Source: VGMD01 sp964552055
GTDB taxonomy: Bacteria > Chlamydiota > Chlamydiia > Chlamydiales > 2-12-FULL-49-11
Length of the DNA stretch: 53,335 nucleotides
Reading direction: 5' to 3'
Assembly: GCA_964552055.1 (NCBI GenBank)
Contig: CAZKFL010000008.1
Location: forward strand, 1 to 53,335
Part shown: positions 27,737 to 36,642 of the stretch, one piece after another
Layout of the letters: each line of letters starts with the position of its first letter
Numbering within the stretch: the stretch's first letter is position 1
Made by a program: the position numbers and the translations under genes
The notes under the pieces: model-generated
What the model was told of the DNA's origin: nothing
The model's input: only the letters and a program-made list of their open reading frames with translations
Database searches by the model: none

Positions 27737-28105
27737 TTATTCCTCTTCATCTTCTTCGATTTCGTAGCTTAAAGACTCTTCATCTTCAGCAACTGTTGTA
27801 GAATAGGGATTGCAGAATTCACGAATCAAAATATAGAGGGCAGCTAGTATGAAAAGGATGGGGAGTATCACTTCCCAGGAGACATCAAAGCCGGCGATGA
27901 TAAAGGTGCCTGTAAAAATCACAAGAGAGAGAAGAGCGTCGTAGTTTCTTCCAAGTAAGTATTGGCGCAAGGCCAGCGGGATTCCGATGACAAGCATCAT
28001 GCCGGGCCACCAGTTGTTTGTTAAGGAAACAATTGCTAGGCCGATAAGGAAGAGGGCAGAGGAGAGTGTTTTAGCTCTTTTTTGTGATACTTTCGGGTGT
28101 GCCAT
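27737..28105 (-). CDS. Small membrane protein with acidic tail
   Basis: Protein of 122 residues with about three or four hydrophobic segments (residues 13-30, 33-45, 55-70, 76-92) and a strongly acidic C-terminus (EEDEEE). No family recognised. Its first 35 bases overlap the end of the SpoIID-like gene, so it is the third gene of a leftward unit ruvB, spoIID-like, this one. Cytoplasmic acidic tail likely, by the positive-inside rule with a basic N-terminus (KVSQKRAK). Confidence 0.7.
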   Translation of the reverse strand: MAHPKVSQKRAKTLSSALFLIGLAIVSLTNNWWPGMMLVIGIPLALRQYLLGRNYDALLSLVIFTGTFIIAGFDVSWEVILPILFILAALYILIREFCNPYSTTVAEDEESLSYEIEEDEEE

Positions 28106-29297
28106 TATCTTCAGGCTCCTTTTTTTCTTGGGTAAATAAGCTTTTTGGTAGGGTATTAAGTTTAACTAGCGTTGAGTCGGGAAAAAAGTGCGTCAGTATT
28201 TGGGGTGCAGAATCTCCGATTTTCGCCATTTGATCTGCTGTGAATAAGCAGACACCAACTCCATAACCACGTCCATAACCATTGAATTCGACATGATCGC
28301 GAAGAAGGTGAACTGTAAAATCATTACTAAGAATCCGATTCATTCCAATTTTTTTTCTTAGCTCCACAACTGTCCATTCCGCAAATGTTTTTTTATCAGT
28401 AAAACGAATGGCGTACACTTTTTTAGAATTTTGGTCTTGAAAAAGATCAATTGCTTTTATCGACTCAAGGCCTGTGAGTTTTGCAAGGTCTGTAAGAGAA
28501 ATAACCGATTTCCATTTAGATTCCTCGCGCATTTTCTGAGCGTAACCAACAAAAACGCCATCAGGGCCTGACTCTTTTTTACGGAAAATACTTGCGTAAC
28601 TAGCTGTTCTTCCTCCGCTGTGCTCGGTCCAAGAGGTTGCAAACGGTTTGTCTTCATAAGCAAGGATGAGGTGCTTTGTGGAGGAGACTGCACGCTCGAT
28701 ATTCGGGTTACTTAAAACGGCAGCATGGCTTTGGTAGTCTATCTCACTTGCATGTACGTTCCAGTAGGCATTTGGAGAGTGGAGTATCGTATTATAAAGA
28801 TTGGTTCGAGCGGCTATTGCGACAGCGTCATAAGTGGCGCTTTGATAGTCCGTTGATCCAAGGACAGATGAAAGGCTTGCGCAAAGAACATCTTCAACAT
28901 CAACTTCATTGACAATTTGGATTTTTGAATCAATATCATAAACTACAATAGATCCCTTATACTGGATGCCATCAACTAAAATCGTAGTTTTGGTGTTTTT
29001 AGGGCTGATTTTAATTTGATGAATTCCGGGGTATCCTTCGCCCCACTTTAGACCGACAGTGTTTGCTTGAAGGTAGTACCGTTTGCCATGGAATCCTGAG
29101 CTTAAAACTTTTCCGGTTTTAGGGTTATAGACCCTGTAACCACCTGCGACATCGATCAGCGCGCCATCGACGTTTTCTCGAATCAGAACTTTGACTGTAA
29201 CATTGCCATCATTAGTAATGGATTCCGGCAAAAGCGGATCATCATGTGTTGCAAATAGTGAGGTAAAAATTGTAACTAAAAAAAACAACTGTTTCAT
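28071..29297 (-). CDS. SpoIID/LytB-domain protein with altered active site
   Basis: Secreted peptidoglycan-acting protein of 408 residues; residues 1-17 are a signal peptide. The SpoIID pattern is clear: NEVDVEDVLCASLSS aligns with the family's LEEYLRGVVPSEM, followed by AVAIAARTNLYN (AQAVAARTYA in the family), HSGGRTAS, and GYGRGYGVGVCLF for GRGWGHGVGMSQ. The catalytic glutamate of the lytic transglycosylase (E88 of B. subtilis SpoIID) aligns with V145 here, and the His of GHGVG is V347. It may bind glycan without cutting, or use other residues. It is translated from an ATGA-type overlap with ruvB. In Chlamydiae SpoIID proteins act at the division septum. Confidence 0.85.
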   Translation of the reverse strand: MKQLFFLVTIFTSLFATHDDPLLPESITNDGNVTVKVLIRENVDGALIDVAGGYRVYNPKTGKVLSSGFHGKRYYLQANTVGLKWGEGYPGIHQIKISPKNTKTTILVDGIQYKGSIVVYDIDSKIQIVNEVDVEDVLCASLSSVLGSTDYQSATYDAVAIAARTNLYNTILHSPNAYWNVHASEIDYQSHAAVLSNPNIERAVSSTKHLILAYEDKPFATSWTEHSGGRTASYASIFRKKESGPDGVFVGYAQKMREESKWKSVISLTDLAKLTGLESIKAIDLFQDQNSKKVYAIRFTDKKTFAEWTVVELRKKIGMNRILSNDFTVHLLRDHVEFNGYGRGYGVGVCLFTADQMAKIGDSAPQILTHFFPDSTLVKLNTLPKSLFTQEKKEPEDNGTPESITKKS

Positions 29298-30274
29298 GTC
29301 TCTCCTAAATGATCGTAAGCAATTTTTGTAACTTCTCTGCCCCGTGGCGTTCTTTTTAAAAGACCCTGCATAATTAGGTAAGGCTCATACACTTCGGCAA
29401 CCGTATTCTCTTCCTCACCAATACTTGCCGCAATTGACTTAATACCGACAGGGCCTCCTTCATGATGATCAATAATCACTCGTAAGATTTTTTTGTCCAT
29501 TTCATCAAGACCCATCTCGTCAACTGCAATCATCTTACATGCATCGAAAACGGTTTTTTCATCAATCACATTTTTATTATTGAGCTGAGCAATATCTCTA
29601 ACCCACCTTAAAATATTGTTTGCTACCCTTGGTGTCCCACGTGATCTTTTTGCGATCTCTAGAGCAGAAGGGGTGTTGATAGACACACCTAAGAGATTTG
29701 CAGATCTTGATATAATTTTGCTTAAGGCAGTCTTCTCATAATATTCCATACGAAGCAAGTGTGGAAATCTTGATCTAAGGGGAGCGCTTAAGTTTCCTGT
29801 TTTTGTGGTTGCTCCAATCAGAGTAAATTTATTGAGGGTGACAGAAATACTCCGAGCGCTTGGGCCGGAATCAATCATTAAATCCAGGGAAAAGTCCTCC
29901 ATGGCGGAGTAGAGATATTCCTCAATATTTTTTTGAAGTCTATGAATTTCATCAATAAATAACACATCATTTTCTTGCAAGTTTGTGAGAATCCCCGCTA
30001 AGTCACCCGCCTTTTCGATTGCAGGGCCAGAGGTTGTAACAAAATTTGCCTTCATTTCCTTAGCGACAATCGCTGCAAGAGTTGTCTTTCCAAGTCCTGG
30101 TGGGCCATGAAATAAGACATGACCAAGAGCTTCCCCGCGTTGGAGGGCTGCTTGAATCATCACCTGAAGGCGCATGACAACTCCCTCATTGCCCACAAAC
30201 TCAGCAAGTTCTTTTGGACGAAGCTTTAGATCAAAGCCTGTATCAATTAGTTCAACATTTTCAGATTTCATCAT
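29294..30274 (-). CDS. ruvB: Holliday junction branch-migration helicase RuvB
   Basis: AAA+ motor of the RuvABC complex; 326 residues (Chlamydia about 334). Walker A GPPGLGKTTLA, Walker B FIDEIHRL, sensor GATTKTGNLSAPLRSRF and the C-terminal winged helix GPVGIKSIAASIGEEENTVAEVYEPYLIMQGLL are present. It has two possible ATGs at 30274 and 30271. It diverges from dcd with 59 bases between. The neighbours ruvB and dcd are also adjacent in Chlamydia. Confidence 0.98.
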   Translation of the reverse strand: MMKSENVELIDTGFDLKLRPKELAEFVGNEGVVMRLQVMIQAALQRGEALGHVLFHGPPGLGKTTLAAIVAKEMKANFVTTSGPAIEKAGDLAGILTNLQENDVLFIDEIHRLQKNIEEYLYSAMEDFSLDLMIDSGPSARSISVTLNKFTLIGATTKTGNLSAPLRSRFPHLLRMEYYEKTALSKIISRSANLLGVSINTPSALEIAKRSRGTPRVANNILRWVRDIAQLNNKNVIDEKTVFDACKMIAVDEMGLDEMDKKILRVIIDHHEGGPVGIKSIAASIGEEENTVAEVYEPYLIMQGLLKRTPRGREVTKIAYDHLGET

Positions 30275-30333
30275 ATTTTAATCTAGCACAAAAAACAATT
30301 GCAGGCTATGATTTAGACAAATTGGAGAACACT

Positions 30334-30897
30334 ATGGCGCAAGCAGACAGATGGATAAAAGAGATGGCCGAGAAGTACGAAATGATCGAACCTTTTGTCG
30401 ATCACCTCGTACGTGAAGAAAACGGAAAAAAAATCATTAGCTACGGACTCTCGAGCTATGGGTATGATTTACGTGTATCTAATAAATTTAAAGTCTTTAC
30501 TAACGTCCATAACGTAGTCGTTGATCCGAAAGGATTCTCTGATGATGAGTTTATTGATATTGAAGGCGATACTTGCATCATCCCTCCCAATTCATTTGCA
30601 CTAGCAGTGAGTGTCGAATATTTCCGCATTCCTCGAGACATCATTACTTTATGTGTTGGCAAATCTACCTATGCACGCTGCGGCATCATTGTCAACGTGA
30701 CACCATTTGAACCGGAATGGGAAGGTTTTGTTACCCTGGAAATTTCAAACACAACTCCATTGCCTGCAAGAATCTATGCAGGAGAAGGTCTTGCGCAAAT
30801 TCTATTTTTCAAAGGCGAAGAGCCTTGCATCACTTCTTACAAAGACCGTGGTGGCAAATACATGGGCCAAGTCGGCATCACCGTTCCTAGGATGTAA
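30334..30897 (+). CDS. dcd: dCTP deaminase
   Basis: Converts dCTP to dUTP for thymidylate synthesis; 187 residues (Chlamydia about 190). The catalytic block VGKSTYARCGIIVNVTPFEP and the EGFVTLEISNTTPLPARIYAGEGLAQILFF stretch are typical. The sequence opens with MAQADRWIKEMAEKYEMIEPF as in chlamydial proteins. ATG 30334 has GGAG 6 bases upstream; the open frame to 30214 lies in ruvB on the other strand. It converges with the next gene after 3 bases. Confidence 0.96.
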   Translation: MAQADRWIKEMAEKYEMIEPFVDHLVREENGKKIISYGLSSYGYDLRVSNKFKVFTNVHNVVVDPKGFSDDEFIDIEGDTCIIPPNSFALAVSVEYFRIPRDIITLCVGKSTYARCGIIVNVTPFEPEWEGFVTLEISNTTPLPARIYAGEGLAQILFFKGEEPCITSYKDRGGKYMGQVGITVPRM

Positions 30898-30900
30898 CGA

Positions 30901-31302
30901 TTAAAAAATTGATAATTTTATTTGTCTATAATAGATCAAATCAGGAAGAGCCATGCTGGCCACTTTAGCCCAATTTGCTTTGTCAAGATCGATGACGTTA
31001 AGTCCCTTGAGCAAGTTATAAGTCCTGCGAACAGACTCATGAAGTTGCGTCTTTTCAAAGCCAGGTTTATTTTTCAAAGGCTCTAGTTCAATACCGAGCT
31101 CTCGATGCAATTTTTCCATTGCAATTAAGTGCTCCTCAAATAAATCTTTCGCTTTTTCTTCTTCTATTGTAAATGCCAGCATAAGGTCGAGTGCCTCATA
31201 CAATTCCTCTAAATGCGCCATCAACTGCCACAGCAAAAATCTAATTCGATTTTGCGCGGTATTCTTTGCCAAAAAGTGCTCTCTAAGCCTAGCCTCATTC
31301 AT
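30901..31302 (-). CDS. Hypothetical helical protein
   Basis: Protein of 133 residues, nearly all predicted helix (FLLWQLMAHLEELYEALDLMLAFTIEEEKAKDLFEEHL). No signal, no membrane span. It may be a small helical bundle. Convergent with dcd, with 3 bases between the stops. Not recognised. Confidence 0.6.
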   Translation of the reverse strand: MNEARLREHFLAKNTAQNRIRFLLWQLMAHLEELYEALDLMLAFTIEEEKAKDLFEEHLIAMEKLHRELGIELEPLKNKPGFEKTQLHESVRRTYNLLKGLNVIDLDKANWAKVASMALPDLIYYRQIKLSIF

Positions 31303-31520
31303 TCCATCATAATACCAAATCTACCAAAATCCCCAACCCATTCAACCTCACTATATTTTTTGGTTTATGAGTTTCGGACTTTGGTACGGCCTTATAAAAA
31401 AATAAGGTTTTGCAAAAATGGGGGGATTTGCTACGGTGCGATTAATTTGCTGAATTTTTTATTTATGGGTTGTGGGGAATTGGTATGTCCCTTACAATCA
31501 TTAGCGTTTTGGGAGGAAGT

Positions 31521-32180
31521 ATGCAGCCGTTTATGAAGATGAAGAGGAAGCAGGGGATGTCGGAGCCGACAAGACAGGTGCTTAATAGGGCAATTGATTT
31601 GCTTCATAGATTGTCGAATAAAAAGATCTCGGAAGAGGGCGCTAGAAGGGAACTTTCAGCTACGCTTTCGGCTCACTTTCTTTCTGAGGGTGGTGTTGAG
31701 GCAGGAAAAAAAATTAGGCTTCAGTTGATCTTGGAGGAGGCTACCGGTGTTGTGGCTCAGCTAGATCGAGGGGAGATTCCTTTGTATGAAGCGATTATGC
31801 TTGTAAATCGCATTGTGGTTTCGGGCATATCTAAACAAGAGCCGCCTCCTATTCCGGATGATCGTATTCCTTCTATTCAACTTCGCGCGAAAATTAATCC
31901 CTATGAGCCTGCAGTTGAAGAGGAAATTGAAGAAGATACAGATTTTGTCAGTCAAGAATTTGATATTTCAGGTGAGAGTCGCGAGAAGGATTTGCAAATG
32001 GGAAGGTCGATAAAAATGCAGGAAAAAGTTCCAGATAATGCTCCAAAACAGTCTGAAGATGATATTTCGGCACTACTTGCAAAAGTTTTGCTAAATAAAA
32101 AGCAACTTGAAGCTGCTATTTTTGAGCTGAATGATACACTGCAATCTGTTGGTTTTGAACTTCGTAAGATAGAAAAGTAA
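31521..32180 (+). CDS. Hypothetical protein with acidic linker
   Basis: Protein of 219 residues from ATG 31521, preceded by GGGAGGA (31511-31517). An earlier ATG at 31485 would add 12 residues and has a weaker site. N-terminal half (about 1-115) is helical and basic; residues about 120-180 are acidic and low-complexity (EEEIEEDTDFVSQEFDISGESREKD); the last 40 are a helical coiled coil (LLAKVLLNKKQLEAAIFELNDTL). Function unknown. A single weak 6-bp hairpin at 31390-31407 is all I see in the leader. Confidence 0.6.
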   Translation: MQPFMKMKRKQGMSEPTRQVLNRAIDLLHRLSNKKISEEGARRELSATLSAHFLSEGGVEAGKKIRLQLILEEATGVVAQLDRGEIPLYEAIMLVNRIVVSGISKQEPPPIPDDRIPSIQLRAKINPYEPAVEEEIEEDTDFVSQEFDISGESREKDLQMGRSIKMQEKVPDNAPKQSEDDISALLAKVLLNKKQLEAAIFELNDTLQSVGFELRKIEK

Positions 32181-32237
32181 TTTAGCTGTTGAAATTTTCT
32201 TTCAATAACCATTACTCTAAAAATCCTTTTTCAGTAT

Positions 32238-32531
32238 ATGTCGGTTATGCGAAGTATGAGATATTTTTCTTGGGTGTGGGTTTTTACGTTCATGGCAACT
32301 TGCTTTGTAACCTATGCTCATGCTTCTAAGAAAAAGACTGAGACTTATAAAGTACTCGTGGAAAGACTTCGTGACCTTGAGATTGCTAAGGACCTTGCCG
32401 CTTTAGAAAAAAATAGGCTGGAGCTGGAAATTCATAGTCAAAGCGACCCTCTTTGGATACAACTGTCTCTTATGAAAGGGCTTGGCCTTGTTCCTGAAGG
32501 TGCAGTAAAAGTGCTTTTCCAAGAAGATTGA
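32238..32531 (+). CDS. FtsB/DivIC-like small membrane protein
   Basis: Protein of 97 residues: short N-terminus, one membrane span (about 9-28, RYFSWVWVFTFMATCFVTYA), then a coiled coil (about 30-72, LVERLRDLEIAKDLAALEKN) and the end DPLWIQLSLMKGLGLVPEGA. Division-linker proteins of the FtsB/DivIC/FtsL group have the same order and a terminal DPxYIExxAREELGLVxPGE pattern. I infer a divisome role; the match is by pattern only. Its stop overlaps the ATG of the next gene by one base (TGATG). Chlamydiae lack FtsZ but keep several division proteins. Confidence 0.62.
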   Translation: MSVMRSMRYFSWVWVFTFMATCFVTYAHASKKKTETYKVLVERLRDLEIAKDLAALEKNRLELEIHSQSDPLWIQLSLMKGLGLVPEGAVKVLFQED

Positions 32532-33766
32532 TGATTATATTATTAGTCGCATTACTTATCCTATTACTCAGTATCTCTGGCATTTTATCAGGATCGGAGA
32601 CTGCTCTATTTTCACTCTCTTCCATGAAAGTCCGTCTTTTAAGTAAAGATCCTACATGGCGAAAAAGACTTGTTGCAGATCTGCTTTCAAAACCTAAGGA
32701 ACTTCTTGTTACCATTCTTATGGTAAATATTGCGGTTAATATTCTTGTTCAAAACGTTATATCGAATGTGTTTGAACCAGGAACAAGCTGGCTTTTTAAT
32801 GTGGGGACGCCCTTACTGCTCACGCTTCTTTTTGGCGAAGCCATTCCAAAATCCATTGCCATATCAAGAAATCTACAGGTAAGTATTGCTACAGCCCCCA
32901 TTCTGTATGGAATTAGATCCGCTATCAGCCCCATTCGAAAGATTCTCACAAAAATTGCCAGTAAGATTTCAAGGTTCTTCTTTTTTTTCTTAAGGCCTGA
33001 GCCTGAAATTTCTTATGATGAATTAAAGTACGCTTTAATCACTTCTCAGGAAAGAGGGGTGATTTCTAAAGATGAAGCAAAACTTATCCAGGGAGCTCTT
33101 AAAATTGATGAGGCTTTGGTTAAATTGATTATGACTGCCAGAAACGAAATTCTTATGTACAATATAAAAGATCCCATCGAAAAATTGATTTATACGTTTG
33201 TTTTGGAAGAGTGCACTCAAGTGCCTGTTGTAACAGGAACAATCGATCAAGTAATTGGTATCATTACGAGCGCTAACTTCTTTATTCACAGGAATCAAAT
33301 TAAATCAGGTAGCGACTTAAAACCATTTCTTAAGCCCCCATTATATGTTCCTGAAACAATTTCCGCAAAAAAGCTCCTATCTAATTTTTCTATTGCTAAT
33401 GAAACAATTGCTTTAGCTGTAGATGAATATGGCCAAATTTCTGGTCTTGTTACCAAAGAAGATATTGTTGAACTTGTTATCGGTCAAATTGAAGATAAGA
33501 GAGATGATGAGGTTCTTTACACAAAGCAGGGGAATGATGTAATCATTTGTAGCGGCAAGCTCGAAATGGCATTTTTAGAAGAGATCTTTGACACATCGTT
33601 TGAGCACGCAAAAAATGCCGTGACTGTTGGCGGTTGGCTTACGGAAAGGGAGGGGGATATCCCTAAAAATGGCGCAAAAATAGAGACTAAGGATTTTCTT
33701 TTTCATGTGCTTGCATCTTCAAGCTCAAGAGTTGAAAGAGTGTATGTTAGGAGGTTGAAGCCTTAA
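32531..33766 (+). CDS. CNNM/CorC-family protein with DUF21 and CBS pair
   Basis: Membrane protein of 411 residues: DUF21 domain with four hydrophobic segments (1-150) and the hallmark LLFGEAIPKSIA (family GExxPK), a CBS pair (about 205-330, with IDQVIGIITSANFF and AVDEYGQISGLVTKEDIVELVIG), and a C-terminal CorC/HlyC domain (LEEIFDTSFEHAKNAVTVGGWL). Members are linked to Mg2+ or Co2+ efflux. Starts at ATG 32531, overlapping the previous stop by one base. It is followed 3 bases later by a second family member; Chlamydia also has the pair (CT256/CT257 position). Confidence 0.88.
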   Translation: MIILLVALLILLLSISGILSGSETALFSLSSMKVRLLSKDPTWRKRLVADLLSKPKELLVTILMVNIAVNILVQNVISNVFEPGTSWLFNVGTPLLLTLLFGEAIPKSIAISRNLQVSIATAPILYGIRSAISPIRKILTKIASKISRFFFFFLRPEPEISYDELKYALITSQERGVISKDEAKLIQGALKIDEALVKLIMTARNEILMYNIKDPIEKLIYTFVLEECTQVPVVTGTIDQVIGIITSANFFIHRNQIKSGSDLKPFLKPPLYVPETISAKKLLSNFSIANETIALAVDEYGQISGLVTKEDIVELVIGQIEDKRDDEVLYTKQGNDVIICSGKLEMAFLEEIFDTSFEHAKNAVTVGGWLTEREGDIPKNGAKIETKDFLFHVLASSSSRVERVYVRRLKP

Positions 33767-33769
33767 TAT

Positions 33770-34984
33770 ATGGGATTTGAAATATTTTTCGTTTTAACCA
33801 TCCTCTGTATTATCTTTCAAGGCTACTTTGCCATGATGGAAATGGCAATTGTCTCTTATAATAAGGTTAGATTGCAATATCACATCAGTGAAGGTGATCG
33901 TAAGGCTCTTTGGCTTAGCAACTTGCTTAATAAACCAACTTATCTCTTCGGTACTACATTAATAGGTGTGAACTTTTTTCTCCAGCTAGGATCTGAGTGC
34001 TCTAGATCTCTCTATGCTGCGATCGGAATTAACCCCGATTATGCAGTTTTTACGCAAATTATTATTGTGGTTCTATTTGCTGAATTAATCCCCCTTTTTG
34101 CAGCCCGTAGCTTTCCCGAACACGTTGTTCGTCTGGGCATCACTCCTATTTATATTCTCTCCAAAGTGTTCATTCCATTTATCTGGATCTTAGACGGAAT
34201 ATGCCGCCTTATTGATTGGATACTCAGATGCCCTCCGCCTGCGCATAATTATCTTACTCGGGAGGAATTACAAAAAGCCATAGAAGGTAAAGAAGTAAGA
34301 GAGGGACAAAGCGATCAACAGCACCTTGATTCTATCGTCCAAGCAATCTTTGTAATTAAAACAAAAACTCCCCCCGAACTAATGACACCCTTAAGTGCAA
34401 TGCCATTAGCATCATCAGACGCAACAGTAAAAGAAATTCAAACAATTTTGGGAGACAAATACGTCCCATTTTTACCCCTTTATTATAAAAAGCCCCAAAA
34501 TATTTTCGGAATTCTCTACACAAGAGACCTCCTCAAATTGTCGGACGACGCCCCCATCAAAGACGTTGCCCGCTCTCCCTGGTTCATTACCGAAAAAAAC
34601 TCCCTATTCCAAATTTTAAAACAATTCCGCTGGAACAAAGAACACATAGCCGTCGTCTTAGATGATAACGGAAATGCAACCGGTCTTCTTACTCTCGAAT
34701 CCCTCATCGAAGAAATCTTTGAAGCAAGAACTCATACAGAAAGCCTATTCACATCCATTGTTGTAGACAGATCCTTCCCAGCTCACACCCCTGTAGAAAA
34801 AGTTAATCAAGAACTACGGCTCACTTTTCCCTGCATTCAAGGTGATACCCTTGAAGACCTGATGGCCGCAATCCTCGGCCACACCCCCACAAAACTCGAA
34901 AGCGCCCGCTTCCAAAACTTCACCCTAACCCTTGAAAGTTCCCCCTTACTTGCCGGCAAAGTCATCAAAATCAAATCTCTATAA
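33770..34984 (+). CDS. Second CNNM/CorC-family protein, altered GExxPK motif
   Basis: Paralog of the upstream gene; 404 residues. The DUF21 region occupies about 1-150 with the block at FAELIPLFAARSFPEHV where the family has GExxPK, so the Gly and the Lys are lost. CBS-like pair at about 205-320 (NIFGILYTRDLLKL, AVVLDDNGNATGLLTLESLIEEIFE) and a CorC-like end. It may be a non-transporting partner of a heterodimer. AGGAGG is 14 bases before ATG 33770. The last 600 bases are unusually C-rich and G-poor on the coding strand. Confidence 0.85.
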   Translation: MGFEIFFVLTILCIIFQGYFAMMEMAIVSYNKVRLQYHISEGDRKALWLSNLLNKPTYLFGTTLIGVNFFLQLGSECSRSLYAAIGINPDYAVFTQIIIVVLFAELIPLFAARSFPEHVVRLGITPIYILSKVFIPFIWILDGICRLIDWILRCPPPAHNYLTREELQKAIEGKEVREGQSDQQHLDSIVQAIFVIKTKTPPELMTPLSAMPLASSDATVKEIQTILGDKYVPFLPLYYKKPQNIFGILYTRDLLKLSDDAPIKDVARSPWFITEKNSLFQILKQFRWNKEHIAVVLDDNGNATGLLTLESLIEEIFEARTHTESLFTSIVVDRSFPAHTPVEKVNQELRLTFPCIQGDTLEDLMAAILGHTPTKLESARFQNFTLTLESSPLLAGKVIKIKSL

Positions 34985-35000
34985 ACTCATTTAGAGTGAG

Positions 35001-35028
35001 TTGCGCCAATTTTATTTCCTGCTATATT
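35001..35028 (+). promoter_or_regulatory. Candidate promoter of the cysteine-rich cluster
   Basis: TTGCGC (35001-35006), a 16-base spacer and TATATT (35023-35028) lie about 50 bases before ATG 35077. The -10 matches five of six consensus bases; the -35 three of six. Confidence 0.35.
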
Positions 35029-35076
35029 AATGTCAGCAATGAATAAAAAATTATTAACTATATTAGGAATAAATAG

Positions 35077-36621
35077 ATGACTTGTCCTAACCCATCACCC
35101 TGGGATTGCCCTTCTTCAACTGAAGCGATATGGTATGTACTATTTAAACTAATAGGAGTTGTTGATTGTCAAGAAATTGATATGCTAGCAGGTACCTCTA
35201 TATTCTGTCCTAATTATGCAGGCGATGGAATCTCACCATATAATTCATGGTCTTATCCATTAAATGCTACAGGTTGTGGCTCTTTATGTACATCAGGAGC
35301 TGCCGGTTGCGTGGGTTCATATACTGTAAAAGGTGTTTACAAATTTACTGTTGGAGGGACATCTTCAGCAAGTACTGGCACTCAAATTTTTGAATTAGGA
35401 ATTTCCCCAACAATTCTTGAAATTTTAGGAACTCCAAATTCATTGTTTGGGATTACACTGTCTTCACCTTCATTATCCCCAACAATCATCATTTCTTATT
35501 CAGGAATTCAAACAATAACTTTTGTTGTAGATTCTTCTCTTCCAACAATCTATATGGAGTCTTCAGACCCTAAAGCGTTTGTTTCAACACCATACACTGC
35601 TCCAACTGCAACTAATAGAGGATATTATACTATAGATGCAAGTTCTGGATTTGTAACGATAACAATAGGATTATCACTAGCAATTTCTACTGCTACCAAT
35701 ACTTTTTATTCGGACTCTGCTCTAACAACTCCGATCTTTAGAATGACATTAGGAGCCGATACTGCAACTCCTGCAAATTCAACTATGAGTCTTGCATGTA
35801 CATCTGGATCTTCCTATAAGGCTACACTGGCAGCACCAATGTCACGAAATCCAACTGTTAATATCGTACAAGATCTAACAAACTTATGTCCGACCACATT
35901 GCCAGGAAGCAATGATCAGATTTTAACTGCTGCTTATCTAATGCGTCTTTTAATTGTTAAACAGGATTTAAATTTTGTTTTTGCACAAACAGCTGCTGAT
36001 ATTTATACTCAATTAGCAATAATTACTAGTGGGACCGACAAATCAATTGCTCAGTGTCTAGCGATTATTCCAAATGTGATGACAGAGAGTTTTTGGTCTA
36101 AACGTTTGAATAATACAGATCATTTTGATAGTTGTTTTAATCAAATGTCTTCGCCGGGAATACTTAAGTGTCCTGGTTGTCAAACAGATGCTTCAAATAC
36201 AGTAATACAAGCTGATTTATCTACCCTTTATTGCCATTTGTATAGTCATTATCATCCAAAGCCAAATCCACCATCAGGTTTTCCTCCCGCTTCTACACTT
36301 CAAGATATTTCTAACGCAATTATTCAGTTGAATAAAGATGGCGCTTCTCTAACAGATGGATGGCTTACAGCAATTATTGGAATAATAAATCAAGAGGTCG
36401 CTTCCGGCGAAACTGGAACGCTTGTTAATACTACAGATTTAGATACATTAGATGCGGTGTTACAGTTAGCAGATAATGGTGGTAACGCTCTATGGAATAG
36501 TTTGTTAGATGTTATACATCAAGCACTTTCAAACGGGTATGTCAAAGACATTTGTGCTATAGCTAATTATTGTAATGCGAATCCATCATATCAGTGGTGC
36601 GATTCTGGTACACCAATTTAA
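35077..36621 (+). CDS. Cys-rich cluster protein 1 (Thr/Ser-rich)
   Basis: Unrecognised protein of 514 residues, first of three closely spaced genes. No signal peptide. Residues about 1-70 carry several Cys (CPNPSPWDCPSS, VDCQEIDMLAG, CGSLCTSGAAGC); about 75-270 is Thr/Ser/Ile-rich and looks like beta-strand repeats (TPTIIISYSGIQTITFVVDSS); the last 230 are helical with a few Cys. The motif TDGWLTAIIGIINQ matches TDGYLYALWYFINE in the next protein, as does LYCHLYSHYHP with IYCEMYATDS. AGGA lies upstream of ATG 35077. Possibly an extracellular structural or adhesive protein. Confidence 0.75.
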   Translation: MTCPNPSPWDCPSSTEAIWYVLFKLIGVVDCQEIDMLAGTSIFCPNYAGDGISPYNSWSYPLNATGCGSLCTSGAAGCVGSYTVKGVYKFTVGGTSSASTGTQIFELGISPTILEILGTPNSLFGITLSSPSLSPTIIISYSGIQTITFVVDSSLPTIYMESSDPKAFVSTPYTAPTATNRGYYTIDASSGFVTITIGLSLAISTATNTFYSDSALTTPIFRMTLGADTATPANSTMSLACTSGSSYKATLAAPMSRNPTVNIVQDLTNLCPTTLPGSNDQILTAAYLMRLLIVKQDLNFVFAQTAADIYTQLAIITSGTDKSIAQCLAIIPNVMTESFWSKRLNNTDHFDSCFNQMSSPGILKCPGCQTDASNTVIQADLSTLYCHLYSHYHPKPNPPSGFPPASTLQDISNAIIQLNKDGASLTDGWLTAIIGIINQEVASGETGTLVNTTDLDTLDAVLQLADNGGNALWNSLLDVIHQALSNGYVKDICAIANYCNANPSYQWCDSGTPI

Positions 36622-36642
36622 TGGAAATGATGGGAGAAAATA

